A stretch of 40,253 nt of DNA, from the NCBI GenBank assembly GCA_030700225.1, contig JAUYJT010000005.1, positions 1 through 40,253 on the forward strand, given 5' to 3'. The stretch's first letter is position 1; each line of letters begins with the position of its first letter. The notes beneath the pieces are model-generated. The model did not search any database, was not told the origin of the DNA, and saw only the letters and a program-made list of their open reading frames with translations. The DNA is from Candidatus Nanopelagicales bacterium. GTDB lineage: Bacteria > Actinomycetota > Actinomycetes > S36-B12 > GCA-2699445. Positions 23,061 to 32,563 of this stretch are shown one piece after another. The translations under genes were made by a program, and so were the position numbers.

Positions 23061-26054
23061 ATGGCACGGCTTAGAGCAGGACGGATCGGTCTGGTCCTCA
23101 CGGCTTCGACCGCCATGGTTCTTGCCTTCATGCCCGGAGCGCCAGACACGGCATCTGCCGGTCCGTCCGGAACACCTGATGTCTCCGTCCGCAGAGGACC
23201 TGAGGTATCCGAAGCGGTCGCACATGACACGTCGGCGCCGCTGAGGTCAATCCCACCTTCGCCGCGTTCCAAGAGCCGCGGCCTACGCGAGATCCCGAAC
23301 CACCCGACTCCGCCTCAGAGGCGGGCGGACGACTCGAGCCTGCCCGGGGCGGCCAGCCGCGACGAAACCGTTCCCTCCGCGCCGATGCCATCAACGGACC
23401 AGAACTTCGACGGCATCAGCAATGTCAACAGCGTCCTGCCGCCGGACACCAACGGAGATGTGGGCCCTGATCACTACGTGCAGATCGTCAACCTGTCCTT
23501 CGCCGTCTACAGCAAGACCGGGACGCTGCTCGGGGGGCCGTGGAGCAACAACGCGCTGTGGACAGGGTTCAGCGTCAGCGACTGCGCGGACTACAACAAT
23601 GGAGACCCGATCGTCAACTACGACCAAGCTGCGGACCGCTGGGTGATATCGCAGTTCGCGGTCGACGGCTCAACGATGTACGAGTGCCTGGCAGTGTCCA
23701 CTGGCAGCGACCCGCTTGGAACGTACGAGCTCTACGCGTTCGACTACGGCACCGACTTTCCCGACTACCCCAAGGTCGGCGTGTGGCCAGATGGCTACTA
23801 CGTGACCTACAACATGTTCGATGCCGCTGGCACAACCTTCCTTGGGGTTAAGACGTGCGCGCTGGAGCGGGCGAAGATGCTGGCCGGGCTGGCCGCCACC
23901 CAGCAGTGCTTCGACTCCCCAACGGAGTGGTCCCTGCTGCCTTCTGACCTGGACGGGTCAACGCCACCGCCGGACGGTTCGCCGAACTTCGTGTTGGGCG
24001 AACACTGGTCCGACAACGACAAGCTGACCATGTACAAGTTCTCCGTCGACTGGGACACACCCGGCAACACCACGTTCGAAGGGCCGACCGAGATCGTCGT
24101 GGATCCGTTCACGTGGGCCTGTGTCAGCGTCACCAGGGGCAGGTGCATCCCCCAACCTGGCACGAGCGTGAAGCTGGAGTCCCTCGGCGGCAAAACGATG
24201 TACCGGTTGGCCTACCGGAACTTCGGCACGCACGAGTCCCTGGTCGTCAACCACACGGTGCCCATGGACGGCGACCCCGGCTTGACCACGCAGACCGGCG
24301 TCGGCTGGTACGAGATCCGCGACCCCGATGCCGTGACGCCCACGGTGTACCAGGACGGCGTCTTCAGCCCGGATTCCACCAACTACAGGTGGATGGGGTC
24401 CATCGCGATGGACGGCGACGGCAACATCGCCCTTGGCTACAGCAAATCCAACGGCACTACGACATATCCGTCGATCTACTACGCTGGCAGGCTCGATGGC
24501 GATCCTTTGGACACGCTGCCCCAAACAGAAGTCGCGATCATCGACGGCACCGGGTCGCAGACGCATAGCGCCGCACGCTGGGGCGACTACTCCGCTATGC
24601 AGGTCGATCCGGAGGACGACTGCACGTTCTGGTACACCAATGAGTACCTTGCCACGACCGGGTCAGCACCTTGGCGCACCAGGATCGGCAGCTTCAAGTT
24701 CCCCAGCTGCGATCCCCTAGATCCGGCGCTGACGCCGACGTTCGACGCCCCGACCTCCACGGCGGACGGGTTCACCGCGCAGGTGTCGAACTACGACGCT
24801 GACTACACCTGGGGCGCCAGCGCAACCAGTGGTGCCGCCGCCATCAACGGCACTGGCCTGGTCACCGTCACCGGACTGGCTCCCGGGGCCAGCTCCACAG
24901 CCACCATCACAACCAACCGCACCGGCTACACCGAAGGCACCGCCGACGTGACCGGCACCGCCTCAACCGGCGCAGCCCTGACGCCGACGTTCGACGCCCC
25001 GACCTCCACGGCGAACGGGTTCACCGCGCAGGTGTCGAACTACGACGCTGACTACACCTGGGGCGCCAGCGCCACCAGTGGTGCCGCCGCCATCAACGGC
25101 ACGGGCCTGGTCACAGTCACCGGACTAGCTCCCGGGGCCAGCTCCACGGCCACGATTACAACCAACCGCACCGGCTACGCCGAAGGCACCGCTGACGTCG
25201 AGGGGACAGCCCTTGCCGCGGGGCTGACGCCGACGTTCGACGCCCCGACCTCCACTGCGGACGGGTTCACCGTTCAAGTGTCGAACTACGACGCTGACTA
25301 CACCTGGGGCGCCAGCGCCACCAGTGGTGCCGCCGCCATCAACGGCACCGGCCTGGTCACAGTCACCGGACTAGCTCCCGGGGCCAGCTCCACAGCCACC
25401 ATCACAACCAACCGCACCGGATACGCCGAAGGCACCGCCGACGTGACCGGCACCGCCACTCCCGGGCCTCCGGGTGCGCCGACGGGGGTCCGTGGTGTAC
25501 CGGGAGACAAGAAGGCCACCGTGTCGTGGAGCGCGCCAGCATCCACCGGAGGTTCCGCGATCACCGGGTACCGCGTTCAGCGCAGGACCGGATCCGGTGC
25601 CTGGTCAACCGTGGTCGGCGACACAGGAACAACGGCGAGGTCGCGGGTGGTCACGGGACTGACCAATGGGACGTCGTACAGCTTCCGAGTCGCGGCCATC
25701 AACGCGGTTGGCGTGGGAAGCTACTCGTCAGCGTCGTCGTCGGTAACCCCGCGTGGAAAGCCCGGGAAGCCTGGAAAACCTAAGGTCACGCCCAAGCGCC
25801 ACGGCAAGGCGCACATCCACTGGGTGAGGTCAGCCGCGAACGGCGCCACCGTGACGTACCAGATCTGGAAAGCCACGAAGAAGGGCAACTGGGGCCGGAA
25901 GATAGCCACAACATCCGGCCACAAGTGGACAGGCCGTGTCCCGGGGGCGAAGAAACGAGCCAAGCTCGGTAAGCCGCTGTTCTTCCTGATCCGCCCCCAC
26001 AATTCAGCCGGATACGGCACGGAAAGCAAACAGACCAAGGCCTGGATGAAGTAG
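23061..26054 (+). CDS. Large secreted protein with triplicated repeats and FN3 domain
   Basis: This is a 997-residue exported protein. Residues 1-34 form a signal peptide (arginine-rich start, hydrophobic core, ASA cleavage-like site). Residues about 110-540 form an uncharacterised extracellular domain starting NFDGISNVNSVLPPDTNGDV, with many Asp/Tyr/Trp and paired cysteines, beta-propeller-like in feel. Three 82-83-residue repeats follow from residue 557, then a fibronectin type III domain (GAPTGVRGVPGDKKATVSWS) and a basic C-terminal FN3-like segment (GKPGKPGKPK onward). There is no sortase motif or membrane anchor, so it is probably released or held to the wall by charge. The ATG at 23061 gives a proper signal peptide but has only a weak ribosome binding site. 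Function is unknown; adhesion or surface binding is plausible. Confidence 0.85.
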   Translation: MARLRAGRIGLVLTASTAMVLAFMPGAPDTASAGPSGTPDVSVRRGPEVSEAVAHDTSAPLRSIPPSPRSKSRGLREIPNHPTPPQRRADDSSLPGAASRDETVPSAPMPSTDQNFDGISNVNSVLPPDTNGDVGPDHYVQIVNLSFAVYSKTGTLLGGPWSNNALWTGFSVSDCADYNNGDPIVNYDQAADRWVISQFAVDGSTMYECLAVSTGSDPLGTYELYAFDYGTDFPDYPKVGVWPDGYYVTYNMFDAAGTTFLGVKTCALERAKMLAGLAATQQCFDSPTEWSLLPSDLDGSTPPPDGSPNFVLGEHWSDNDKLTMYKFSVDWDTPGNTTFEGPTEIVVDPFTWACVSVTRGRCIPQPGTSVKLESLGGKTMYRLAYRNFGTHESLVVNHTVPMDGDPGLTTQTGVGWYEIRDPDAVTPTVYQDGVFSPDSTNYRWMGSIAMDGDGNIALGYSKSNGTTTYPSIYYAGRLDGDPLDTLPQTEVAIIDGTGSQTHSAARWGDYSAMQVDPEDDCTFWYTNEYLATTGSAPWRTRIGSFKFPSCDPLDPALTPTFDAPTSTADGFTAQVSNYDADYTWGASATSGAAAINGTGLVTVTGLAPGASSTATITTNRTGYTEGTADVTGTASTGAALTPTFDAPTSTANGFTAQVSNYDADYTWGASATSGAAAINGTGLVTVTGLAPGASSTATITTNRTGYAEGTADVEGTALAAGLTPTFDAPTSTADGFTVQVSNYDADYTWGASATSGAAAINGTGLVTVTGLAPGASSTATITTNRTGYAEGTADVTGTATPGPPGAPTGVRGVPGDKKATVSWSAPASTGGSAITGYRVQRRTGSGAWSTVVGDTGTTARSRVVTGLTNGTSYSFRVAAINAVGVGSYSSASSSVTPRGKPGKPGKPKVTPKRHGKAHIHWVRSAANGATVTYQIWKATKKGNWGRKIATTSGHKWTGRVPGAKKRAKLGKPLFFLIRPHNSAGYGTESKQTKAWMK
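24729..25460 (+). repeat. Three in-frame 246-249 bp tandem repeats
   Basis: Units begin at 24729, 24978 and 25224, each at the codons for LTPTFDAPTSTA. They stay very alike at DNA level, including silent positions. Each encodes the same beta-sandwich-like module (QVSNYDADYTWGASATSGAA then TNRTGY and GTADV). Units vary only in a few residues (A/V, N/D, T/A) and in the linker between them. This indicates recent expansion or gene conversion. Confidence 0.93.
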
Positions 26055-26228
26055 CCGCCGTCCAATCCGCATCAGCAGCCGCTCCTCGCGGCCCCGCGCG
26101 GCGCCGATGGGTCCAGCGCGGCCCCCACCTGGGTCAGGGGTTGCCCGCTACGCGACGCAGAAGGCGGCCAAGGCTACGGCACGACTGTAGTTCGGCGACC
26201 CGATCCCGGCGGCGGCCACTCGGAACCC

Positions 26229-26415
26229 TCAGGAGTCGGAACTTCGGACCGCTGCCGCTACGTCCGTGCGTGGGAAGTCACCGCCTTTGAAGAGCAGCTG
26301 GTCGCGCCGCTCCATGGCCAGGGAGTACGAGAAGACATCGCTTGCGTCTGCGATACCGGCGCCGACCAACGTGAACCGCGGAGCGATGGCGACACGGTCG
26401 CCAGTTCTCCCAAGA
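26229..26415 (-). pseudogene. Decayed VapC (PIN-domain) C-terminal remnant
   Basis: A minus-strand frame reads IADASDVFSYSLAMERRDQL, then LFKGGDFPRTDVAAAV, stopping at 26229. This is the conserved C-terminal third of VapC toxins (D-x-FSYxLA, then LLFKGxDFxxTD). The N-terminal PIN core with its first acidic residues is absent and no start or antitoxin partner is seen, so it is a remnant. The rest of the 390-bp gap (26055-26444) shows nothing else. Confidence 0.6.
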
Positions 26416-26444
26416 CGACGGCGCAGGTCGGCGGTTCGGGTCAG

Positions 26445-26795
26445 TCACGAACCGAGTGACCGAATTCGCAATCCGGGGATCGCCGTGAAGTGCTTCTGGT
26501 TTCGGGTCACCAGAGCGAGTCGATTCGCCAGTGCCGTTGCCGCGATCAAGGCGTCCGGCATGGCAACTCCTGTATCTCGCCTGATCCGGCCCGCTCTCTC
26601 CGCTACGGCTCTGTCCACCACGATCTCCCGAAATGGGGACAGTAGGCGGGTCAGGGCGGACTCCGCCGATGACCCGGCGAATAGTTCGGCGCGCGTGACG
26701 ACCGAGTAGCTGAGCCGGTTTGCTCCGGGATCCAGTGGAATCGCGCCCCGGAGGTGGTCGATGAAGATATCGGTGTCCACGAGCAAATTAGCCAC
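26445..26795 (-). CDS. vapC: VapC-like PIN-domain ribonuclease toxin
   Basis: This 116-residue PIN protein has LVDTDIFIDHLRG at the N-terminus, the second acidic residue in VTRAELFAG, the third in GVAMPDALIAATA, and LVTRNQKHF near the end, as in many functional VapC toxins. Such proteins cleave tRNA or rRNA in a magnesium-dependent way. The GTG at 26795 overlaps the vapB stop by 8 nt, supporting coupling. The longer open frame upstream is antisense to vapB and is rejected. Confidence 0.88.
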   Translation of the reverse strand: MANLLVDTDIFIDHLRGAIPLDPGANRLSYSVVTRAELFAGSSAESALTRLLSPFREIVVDRAVAERAGRIRRDTGVAMPDALIAATALANRLALVTRNQKHFTAIPGLRIRSLGS

Positions 26796-27009
26796 GATCC
26801 CACTCACCGCGCGGAGGTACGTCGATTGCGGGGTCCGCGCCGAACGTTTCCTTGAGCGCGTCATCGGGATTCGGGAACTCGGCCTCAAGGTAGCGGTCGA
26901 CCGCATCGCGTATGACTTCCGCCATAGGCACCCCCGCGTCCCGGCATATCTTGTCGATCCGCCGCCGCTGCTCGTCGGACAAGTAGATCTGAGTTCGCGT
27001 CGCAGTCAT
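26788..27009 (-). CDS. vapB: VapB-like ribbon-helix-helix antitoxin
   Basis: The 73-residue protein begins MTATRTQIYLSDEQRRRIDK, a CopG/RHH DNA-binding domain. A linker and a C-terminal arm (DDALKETFGADPAIDVP) that should occupy the VapC active site follow. The ATG at 27009 sits 7 nt after a TATACT box on the minus strand. It should repress its own operon through the palindrome just upstream. Confidence 0.87.
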   Translation of the reverse strand: MTATRTQIYLSDEQRRRIDKICRDAGVPMAEVIRDAVDRYLEAEFPNPDDALKETFGADPAIDVPPRGEWDRG

Positions 27010-27017
27010 ACAGCGCA

Positions 27018-27033
27018 GTATACAGCGCTGTAT
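27018..27033 (-). promoter_or_regulatory. vapBC promoter -10 and palindromic operator
   Basis: ATACAGCGCTGTAT (27020-27033) is a perfect 14-bp palindrome overlapping the minus-strand -10 TATACT (plus 27018-27023). The -10 ends 7-8 nt before the vapB ATG (leaderless). A further half-site ATACAGCGC lies at 27008-27016. This is the expected arrangement for antitoxin autorepression. Confidence 0.6.
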
Positions 27034-27049
27034 TGCCCCTGGGGGAAGG

Positions 27050-27598
27050 TCACCTAACCCCGAAACCGGTGGGCGGCAGGTCATCCATCTCGAACGAGTT
27101 TGGCCAGGGAGTGTGGCCCGCGAGCCGGAACCACCGCACGAACCGTTGTACACGCACGGCCCGGCAGGCGCGAACCGCGTCGTTCAGGAACCTCCTGGAC
27201 ATCTCCACTCGACGCGTCGCGCTCTGAAGTTCCTCCATCATCTCCTTGCCGTCGGGGAGCGCCGATATCTCGGCAACCTGCTCAGGGTCCTCGAACACAG
27301 CGACCAATACCTGCGTCAGGTCACTCTCAGCCAGTCCCCTGGAAACTGGGTCGGCCTCCTCCGCCCGACTGGCACCGTAGGCCGCGTCTCCCAGTACCAG
27401 TGCTGACGCGGGATCCGGGAGCATCATCCCCGCCAGCTCAGTAACGACAGAGCTTCGCCTGGCGAGCGCGGCGTCGAGAGACTCGCGGGCCAGGTCCACG
27501 CGCTTGTGGAGCCTGTCCAGCCGACCTGCCGTTGACGACAAGTACAGCCCAAGGGCCGCGAGAACCACGACAGGGATGACAAGAAGCCAGGCGCTCAT
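27050..27598 (-). CDS. Membrane-anchored LemA-like protein
   Basis: This 182-residue protein has one N-terminal membrane helix (LLVIPVVVLAALGLYL, residues 5-20). A long helical region starting RLDRLHKRVDLARESLDAAL follows, a LemA-like heptad pattern, then segments ending RRFLNDAVRACRAVRVQRFV. The function is unknown; similar proteins directly follow pimA in many actinobacteria. Its start overlaps the pimA stop by 4 nt, so it belongs to the lipid operon. Confidence 0.65.
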   Translation of the reverse strand: MSAWLLVIPVVVLAALGLYLSSTAGRLDRLHKRVDLARESLDAALARRSSVVTELAGMMLPDPASALVLGDAAYGASRAEEADPVSRGLAESDLTQVLVAVFEDPEQVAEISALPDGKEMMEELQSATRRVEMSRRFLNDAVRACRAVRVQRFVRWFRLAGHTPWPNSFEMDDLPPTGFGVR

Positions 27599-28797
27599 TC
27601 CCGGCCGCCCGCGGGCCGCCAGGCCGCTCGGTGAGCGAACCGGCCGACGAACTGGCCGCGTAAGTCCTCGCTGACGTGTTCACCTGGCACGCGCACACTT
27701 CGGTAAACGTCCACGATTTCCCGCGACACCCTTTCCCAGTCGTAGAGCTTGGCGCGGGCACGGCCGGCGACCTCCAGCTCCGCGCGGCGCGCATCGTCGC
27801 CGAGCAGGCCTACCGCGGCCCGGGCCAGATCCGCGGAATCCCCGTTGGCGAACTGCACGCCATCTCGTCCTTCGTCCAGCACCCTGCGGAACGCCTCAAG
27901 GTCGCTGGCGACGACCGGGGTTCCGCTGGCCATCGCCTCCAGTAGCACGATCCCGAATGACTCCCCCCCCGTGTTTGGCGCGACGTAGGCGTCGACCGAA
28001 TGCATGGCCCTGACCTTGTCGCTCTCAGACACCAGACCAAGAAACGTCAGGCGCCGCCGCACATCCTCGGGCAGGTGCCTTACGATGTCGGACTCATCCC
28101 CAGGACCGGCCAGAAGCAGCCGGATGTCCGGAAACCGTTCGGCTATCGCCGGCAACGCCTTCAGCAGGATCGACAGACCTTTGCGAGGCTCATCCAGTCG
28201 GCCCAGGAACAGCAGTGCCCTGCCTGGGCCCGGCCAGCCTTCGAACGGCTCAGCGTCCTCGAACGCGCCGCAGTCGACGCCGTTGGGGATCAGCACCGCG
28301 TCACCACCTAGGTGGTCGACCAAAGTACGGCGGGCCAGCTCCGAAACAGCGATTCGGCCACGCACCTTCTCCATGATCGTCTGCGCGAGGTAGAAGCTGG
28401 CGGACAGAGCCCGAGACCGCTCCATCGACGAATGCCACGTGGCGACGATCGGCCCCTGCGCGGCCCAAATGGCGATGTTGGAGATTCCCGGGCACATTGG
28501 CTCATGGACGTGCATCACATGGAATTCCCCGTCGCGTACCCATTGCCTCACCCGCCGCGTGGACCTGACGCCCAGGTTCACTCGCGCCACTGAACCGTTG
28601 TAGTGGACCGCCATGGGCCTGCCCGTCGACGTCACATAGTCAGGCAAGCCGTCGTCCTCGTCAGCCGGCGCGAGCACACTGACGTGATGGCCTAGCCGTT
28701 CCAACGCCTGGGTCAGATCCCGTATGTGGAACTGAACACCGCCGGGCACGTCCCATGCGTAAGGGCTGACGATGCCAACGCGAAGCGACTTAGGCAT
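27595..28797 (-). CDS. pimA: Phosphatidylinositol mannosyltransferase PimA
   Basis: This 400-residue GT4 glycosyltransferase has the two Rossmann-like domains of PimA. The N-terminus LRVGIVSPYAWDVPGGVQFH is diagnostic, with WHSSMERSR, DEPRKGLSILLKALP, and the C-terminal sugar-nucleotide motif GESFGIVLLEAMASGTPVVA. It adds the first mannose from GDP-mannose to phosphatidylinositol on the cytoplasmic membrane face. The ATG at 28797 overlaps the acyltransferase stop by 8 nt. Confidence 0.95.
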   Translation of the reverse strand: MPKSLRVGIVSPYAWDVPGGVQFHIRDLTQALERLGHHVSVLAPADEDDGLPDYVTSTGRPMAVHYNGSVARVNLGVRSTRRVRQWVRDGEFHVMHVHEPMCPGISNIAIWAAQGPIVATWHSSMERSRALSASFYLAQTIMEKVRGRIAVSELARRTLVDHLGGDAVLIPNGVDCGAFEDAEPFEGWPGPGRALLFLGRLDEPRKGLSILLKALPAIAERFPDIRLLLAGPGDESDIVRHLPEDVRRRLTFLGLVSESDKVRAMHSVDAYVAPNTGGESFGIVLLEAMASGTPVVASDLEAFRRVLDEGRDGVQFANGDSADLARAAVGLLGDDARRAELEVAGRARAKLYDWERVSREIVDVYRSVRVPGEHVSEDLRGQFVGRFAHRAAWRPAGGRE

Positions 28798-29716
28798 TGG
28801 GGGCCTCGCCAACACGTCCGTGCATCGGGTCGCGACGTGGGTCAAGATCGGCCACCCACAGAGGCTGGAGCATGTGCCAGTCGGTCGGATGTTCCGCGAT
28901 CGCCCCGGCGAACACGTCAGCTACACCTTGAATGGCCGCAGCCACCGCCGGGGCCTCCTCGCCGTCCGCGTCGATCGCCACAGGAGGAAACACTTTCGCG
29001 CAGTTCACGCCGTCCGCCACCCACAACATGGTCGGCACGAGGTCATGACCACTGCGCCTGGCCAGCAGCGCCGCACCCGCGGGCATCCTTGTCGGTTCAC
29101 CGAAGAACGTCACCGGGACCCCGTGCCGCGAAAGATCACGGTCGCCAACGAGCGCGACCGTGTTGCCAGAGCGGACGCGCTCCTCAAGGGTCGAGAACAC
29201 GTACGGATCGTTCTGAGCCAGAATCTCCATGCCAAGCGCCTTGCGGTACTCCAGGAACTTCTGGAACAGCTTCTCCGGCCGAAGGCGTTCCGCGACAGTT
29301 GCGAAGGCGCCGAACCGAGCCGCGAAATAGGCACCCGCCGCGTCGTAGTTGCCAGCGTGCGGGGTTACCACGACCGGGGCCCGCCCACCTTGGTAGGACT
29401 TCTCCAGGATCTCGACGTCCTCAACGTGCAGGCCGAGGATCCGCTCCTGCGGCCAATCGGGTATCCGGAAGGCCTCGCACCAGTACCGCGCGTACTTACG
29501 GAACCCGGCGTTGGACAACTCCCTGATTTCGCCGGGGGTCGCCGAGGGAACAACCCTGCGCAGGTTCTTCTCGTACTGGATCACCCCCTTGCCGCGCTTG
29601 CGCCAAGACCGCTCCCCTCCGCGGTCGAAGATCTTGTAGGCCCTGTCTTCCTTCATGTGCCGAACCGCGGACCAGCCCACGGAGAATCCGATGTACGACA
29701 CCCAGTCGGGCATCAC
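28790..29716 (-). CDS. PIM acyltransferase (PatA/HtrB-like)
   Basis: This 308-residue protein of the lysophospholipid/lipid A acyltransferase family carries the HxxxxD-type motif as TPHAGNYDAAG, the ALVGDRDLSRHGVPVTFFG block and the C-terminal HPTDWHMLQPLW. In mycobacteria the gene at this place (between pgsA and pimA) is PatA, which acylates the mannose of PIM1/PIM2. The first codon overlaps the pgsA stop; GTG at 29716 or the adjacent ATG are both possible starts. Confidence 0.92.
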   Translation of the reverse strand: MMPDWVSYIGFSVGWSAVRHMKEDRAYKIFDRGGERSWRKRGKGVIQYEKNLRRVVPSATPGEIRELSNAGFRKYARYWCEAFRIPDWPQERILGLHVEDVEILEKSYQGGRAPVVVTPHAGNYDAAGAYFAARFGAFATVAERLRPEKLFQKFLEYRKALGMEILAQNDPYVFSTLEERVRSGNTVALVGDRDLSRHGVPVTFFGEPTRMPAGAALLARRSGHDLVPTMLWVADGVNCAKVFPPVAIDADGEEAPAVAAAIQGVADVFAGAIAEHPTDWHMLQPLWVADLDPRRDPMHGRVGEAPNA

Positions 29717-30339
29717 GTCGCTGGCTCCTCACCCTTGGGAACGCGAAGCTGAGAACCCACCTTCGAGAAGCGCTGGGCGACGGTGATGATCGTCAGCACG
29801 GCCAGGATCGTTAACGCCGCAGGCAACGCCCACGACACGCCAAGCCCCTGCAGGAACGCCGCCACCATGACGACAATCAGCCGCTCCGCGCGCTCTGCGA
29901 TTCCAACGTTCGCTGTGGCACCAACGCTCTCCGCGCGGGCCTTGGAGTACGAGATAGTGAAGCCGCCGACCAGACACACCCACCCAGCGGCAGTCGCGAG
30001 GGCCTCTCCACGAGTAGCGAAGTAGATCAGGATCGCTCCGAACACAGCACCGTCTGCCACACGGTCAAGCGTTGAGTCCAGGAAGTTGCCCCACGGGCCG
30101 CTGCGACCGGACAACCGGGCCATCGTTCCGTCCAGCAGGTCACTGAACACGAACAGCAGGATCACCAGCACGCCGGCCACGAACTGGCCCCGGGGAAAGA
30201 ACCACAACGCCGCCGCTACTGTCCCAGCCGCGCCGACGTATGTCACAGCATCGGGAGTGATGCCAACCGCCAGAAGCCGCTTCGCTACTGGATCGATCAC
30301 GTGGGCGACGGCCTTGCGCACGTCGGCGTTGTTTAGCAT
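29713..30339 (-). CDS. pgsA: Phosphatidylinositol phosphate synthase (CDP-alcohol transferase)
   Basis: This 208-residue membrane enzyme has the CDP-alcohol phosphotransferase signature (DGTMAR, then GNFLDSTLDRVAD with the metal-binding aspartates) in DLLDGTMARLSG. Five to six hydrophobic segments follow. Context with pimA and PatA indicates the actinobacterial enzyme that joins CDP-diacylglycerol and inositol phosphate. The ATG at 30339 (MLNNADVRKAVAHVIDP) is chosen because upstream codons are not family-like. It opens a four-gene operon and is divergent from the EF-G-like gene. Confidence 0.93.
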   Translation of the reverse strand: MLNNADVRKAVAHVIDPVAKRLLAVGITPDAVTYVGAAGTVAAALWFFPRGQFVAGVLVILLFVFSDLLDGTMARLSGRSGPWGNFLDSTLDRVADGAVFGAILIYFATRGEALATAAGWVCLVGGFTISYSKARAESVGATANVGIAERAERLIVVMVAAFLQGLGVSWALPAALTILAVLTIITVAQRFSKVGSQLRVPKGEEPAT

Positions 30340-30454
30340 CAGTCGGCCTTTCCTCGGCCTTGCGTGAATGTCGTTCAAGACAAACCATCCCACGCCCTTG
30401 GCCTTGCTTCGCGGCATAGCGGCAGGCAGCGTCGGGCGTGTCGGACGGTCGGCA

Positions 30455-30466
30455 TACATTTTCCCT
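30455..30466 (+). promoter_or_regulatory. Leaderless -10 box of the EF-G-like gene
   Basis: TACATT (30455-30460) ends 6 nt before the ATG at 30467 and there is no ribosome binding site, so a leaderless transcript is expected. No good -35 is visible. Confidence 0.5.
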
Positions 30467-32563
30467 ATGACCAAACCAGCCATCAGAAACGTCGTACTGG
30501 TAGGCCCGAGCGGATCCGGCAAGACAACGCTTGCCGAAGCGATGCTTGTGGCCGCCGGGATGATTCCGAACGCCGGGTCCGTTGAGGCCGGAACGACAGT
30601 GTCGGACCAGGACCCAAGCGAGCGCGATCAGCATCGCTCGGTGTACCTGTCGGCGATGTCGCTGACGTTCATGGGCACTCGGATCAACATCCTGGACACC
30701 CCCGGGTACGCCGACTTCATCGGAGAGCTGCGCGCTGGTCTGCGAGGTGGGGACGCGGCGCTGTTCGTCGTGTCAGCCGCCGATGGCGTGGACGCCGCGA
30801 CCGCGTTGCTCTGGCAGGAGTGCGCTTCTGTCGGAATGCCGCGAGCGGTCGTCGTTAGCCAGCTAGATCGGGAGAACACCGACTTCGACGAAACGGTTGC
30901 CGTTTGTCAGCGCATGTTCGGGGCGGAAGCGCTCCCGATGTACCTACCGCTGATGGACGACAACGAGCGCGTCTCGGGCCTCATAGGGCTACTTAGTACG
31001 CGAATCAGCGAATACCGCGAGAGTCAACGCGCGGTGCGCGACCCCGATTCCGAGCATCTCTCGCTGATCGGCCCCGCCCGCGATCGGCTTATCGAGGGGA
31101 TCATCACCGAATCCGAGGACGAGACGCTGATGGACACCTTCCTTGAAGGCGGCGAGCTGGACACGGACATGCTCATCGCCGATCTGGAGCAGGCGGTGGC
31201 GCGAGGACACTTCCATCCCGTGCTTCCGATCATCGCTGCCGCGAACCCGGTGGGTATCAGCGAAATCCTGGAGCTGATCACGGGTGGGTTCCCGACGCCC
31301 GCGGAGCACGCCGCCCCGGCGGTCTCGCGTCCCGACGGCAGCCCCGTAGCCCCGCTGGAATGCGACCCGGATGGACCCCTGTGCGCGCAGGTCATCAAGA
31401 CAACGAGCGACCCCTACGTGGGCCGACTGTCGCTGGTTCGGATTCTTAGCGGCACCTTGCGGCCCGACGTCACGCTTCACGTGTCCGGACATTCCCAGGC
31501 TGGCCGGGGTCAGGAAGACCACGACGTGGACGAGCGAGCCGGGGCACTTGGACGACCCATCGGCGCCAAGATCGAACCGCTGTCGTCGGGGGCGGCCGGT
31601 GACATCGTCACGATCGCGCGGCTCGCGCATGCCGAGACAGGCGACACGTTGTCGGACAAGGCGGACCCGCTGCTAGTCGAGCCCTGGCTTATTCCTGAGC
31701 CTCAACTTCCGATCGCCCTGCACGCCGCGACTCGCAATGACGAAGACAAGTTGTCCACGGCGCTGTCCAGGGTGGTGGCTGAGGACCCGACACTGCGGCT
31801 CGACAGGAACATCGACACGCACCAGGTGGTCCTGTGGTGTATCGGGCAGTCGCACGCTGACGTTGTGCTCGACCGCATGAAGGCCAGGCATGGCGTCAGC
31901 GTCGAGCCCAAGCCATTGAGGATCGCTCTGCGCCAGACGTTCTCGCGAGCCGGGAAAGGGCGCGGGCGACTGGTCAAGCAGTCGGGGGGGCACGGCCAGT
32001 TCGCTGTCTGCGATGTGAATGTTGAGCCTCTTCCGCCGGGAACCGGATTCGAGTTCGTGGACAAGGTTGTCGGAGGGGCTGTCCCGCGCCAGTTCATCCC
32101 ATCGGTGGAGAAGGGCGTGCGAAACCAGATGGCTGAGGGCCTGGGCGACGGGGTGCCTGTTGTGGACCTTCGCGTAACGCTATTTGACGGCAAGGCGCAC
32201 TCGGTCGACTCCTCCGATATGGCGTTCGTGATGGCTGGGGGGCTAGCACTGCGGGATGCGGCCGAGAACGCTGGGTTGGTCCGGCTGGAACCGATCGACT
32301 CGGTGAGCATCACCGTGGCTGACGAGTACGTGGGTGCGGTCATGAGTGACCTATCAGCCAGACGCGGCCGACTCACGGGAACCGAATCCGCTGAAGGCGG
32401 TCGCACCTTGGTTCAGGCCGATGTGCCGGCTGCCGAGCTGACGCGATACCCGATCGATCTGCGTTCCATAGCTCACGGGACGGGAACCTTCACAAGACGG
32501 CTAACCGGGCACGAGCCCGCACCGGCCCGCATCGCTGAGAAGCTGCTGCAGGATCAGGACTGA
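30467..32563 (+). CDS. Elongation factor G-like GTPase (FusA2 type)
   Basis: This 698-residue protein has all EF-G domains. Walker A is [14 protein letters not shown] near residue 13, switch II is [13 protein letters not shown], and the C-terminal domains include [20 protein letters not shown] and [11 protein letters not shown]. The G4 box, normally NKxD, reads SQLDREN, and G1 is GPSGSGKT, which separates it from the housekeeping FusA and places it with the EF-G2-like paralogues of actinobacteria. The cellular role of that group is not settled. The ATG at 30467 is preferred to upstream frames. Its stop overlaps the convergent uppS stop by 10 bp. Confidence 0.9.
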   Translation: MTKPAIRNVVLVGPSGSGKTTLAEAMLVAAGMIPNAGSVEAGTTVSDQDPSERDQHRSVYLSAMSLTFMGTRINILDTPGYADFIGELRAGLRGGDAALFVVSAADGVDAATALLWQECASVGMPRAVVVSQLDRENTDFDETVAVCQRMFGAEALPMYLPLMDDNERVSGLIGLLSTRISEYRESQRAVRDPDSEHLSLIGPARDRLIEGIITESEDETLMDTFLEGGELDTDMLIADLEQAVARGHFHPVLPIIAAANPVGISEILELITGGFPTPAEHAAPAVSRPDGSPVAPLECDPDGPLCAQVIKTTSDPYVGRLSLVRILSGTLRPDVTLHVSGHSQAGRGQEDHDVDERAGALGRPIGAKIEPLSSGAAGDIVTIARLAHAETGDTLSDKADPLLVEPWLIPEPQLPIALHAATRNDEDKLSTALSRVVAEDPTLRLDRNIDTHQVVLWCIGQSHADVVLDRMKARHGVSVEPKPLRIALRQTFSRAGKGRGRLVKQSGGHGQFAVCDVNVEPLPPGTGFEFVDKVVGGAVPRQFIPSVEKGVRNQMAEGLGDGVPVVDLRVTLFDGKAHSVDSSDMAFVMAGGLALRDAAENAGLVRLEPIDSVSITVADEYVGAVMSDLSARRGRLTGTESAEGGRTLVQADVPAAELTRYPIDLRSIAHGTGTFTRRLTGHEPAPARIAEKLLQDQD

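Noticed and set aside
26266-26709. 147-codon plus-strand frame
   Set aside because: It is antisense to vapC and the vapC remnant, with arginine/serine-rich noise.
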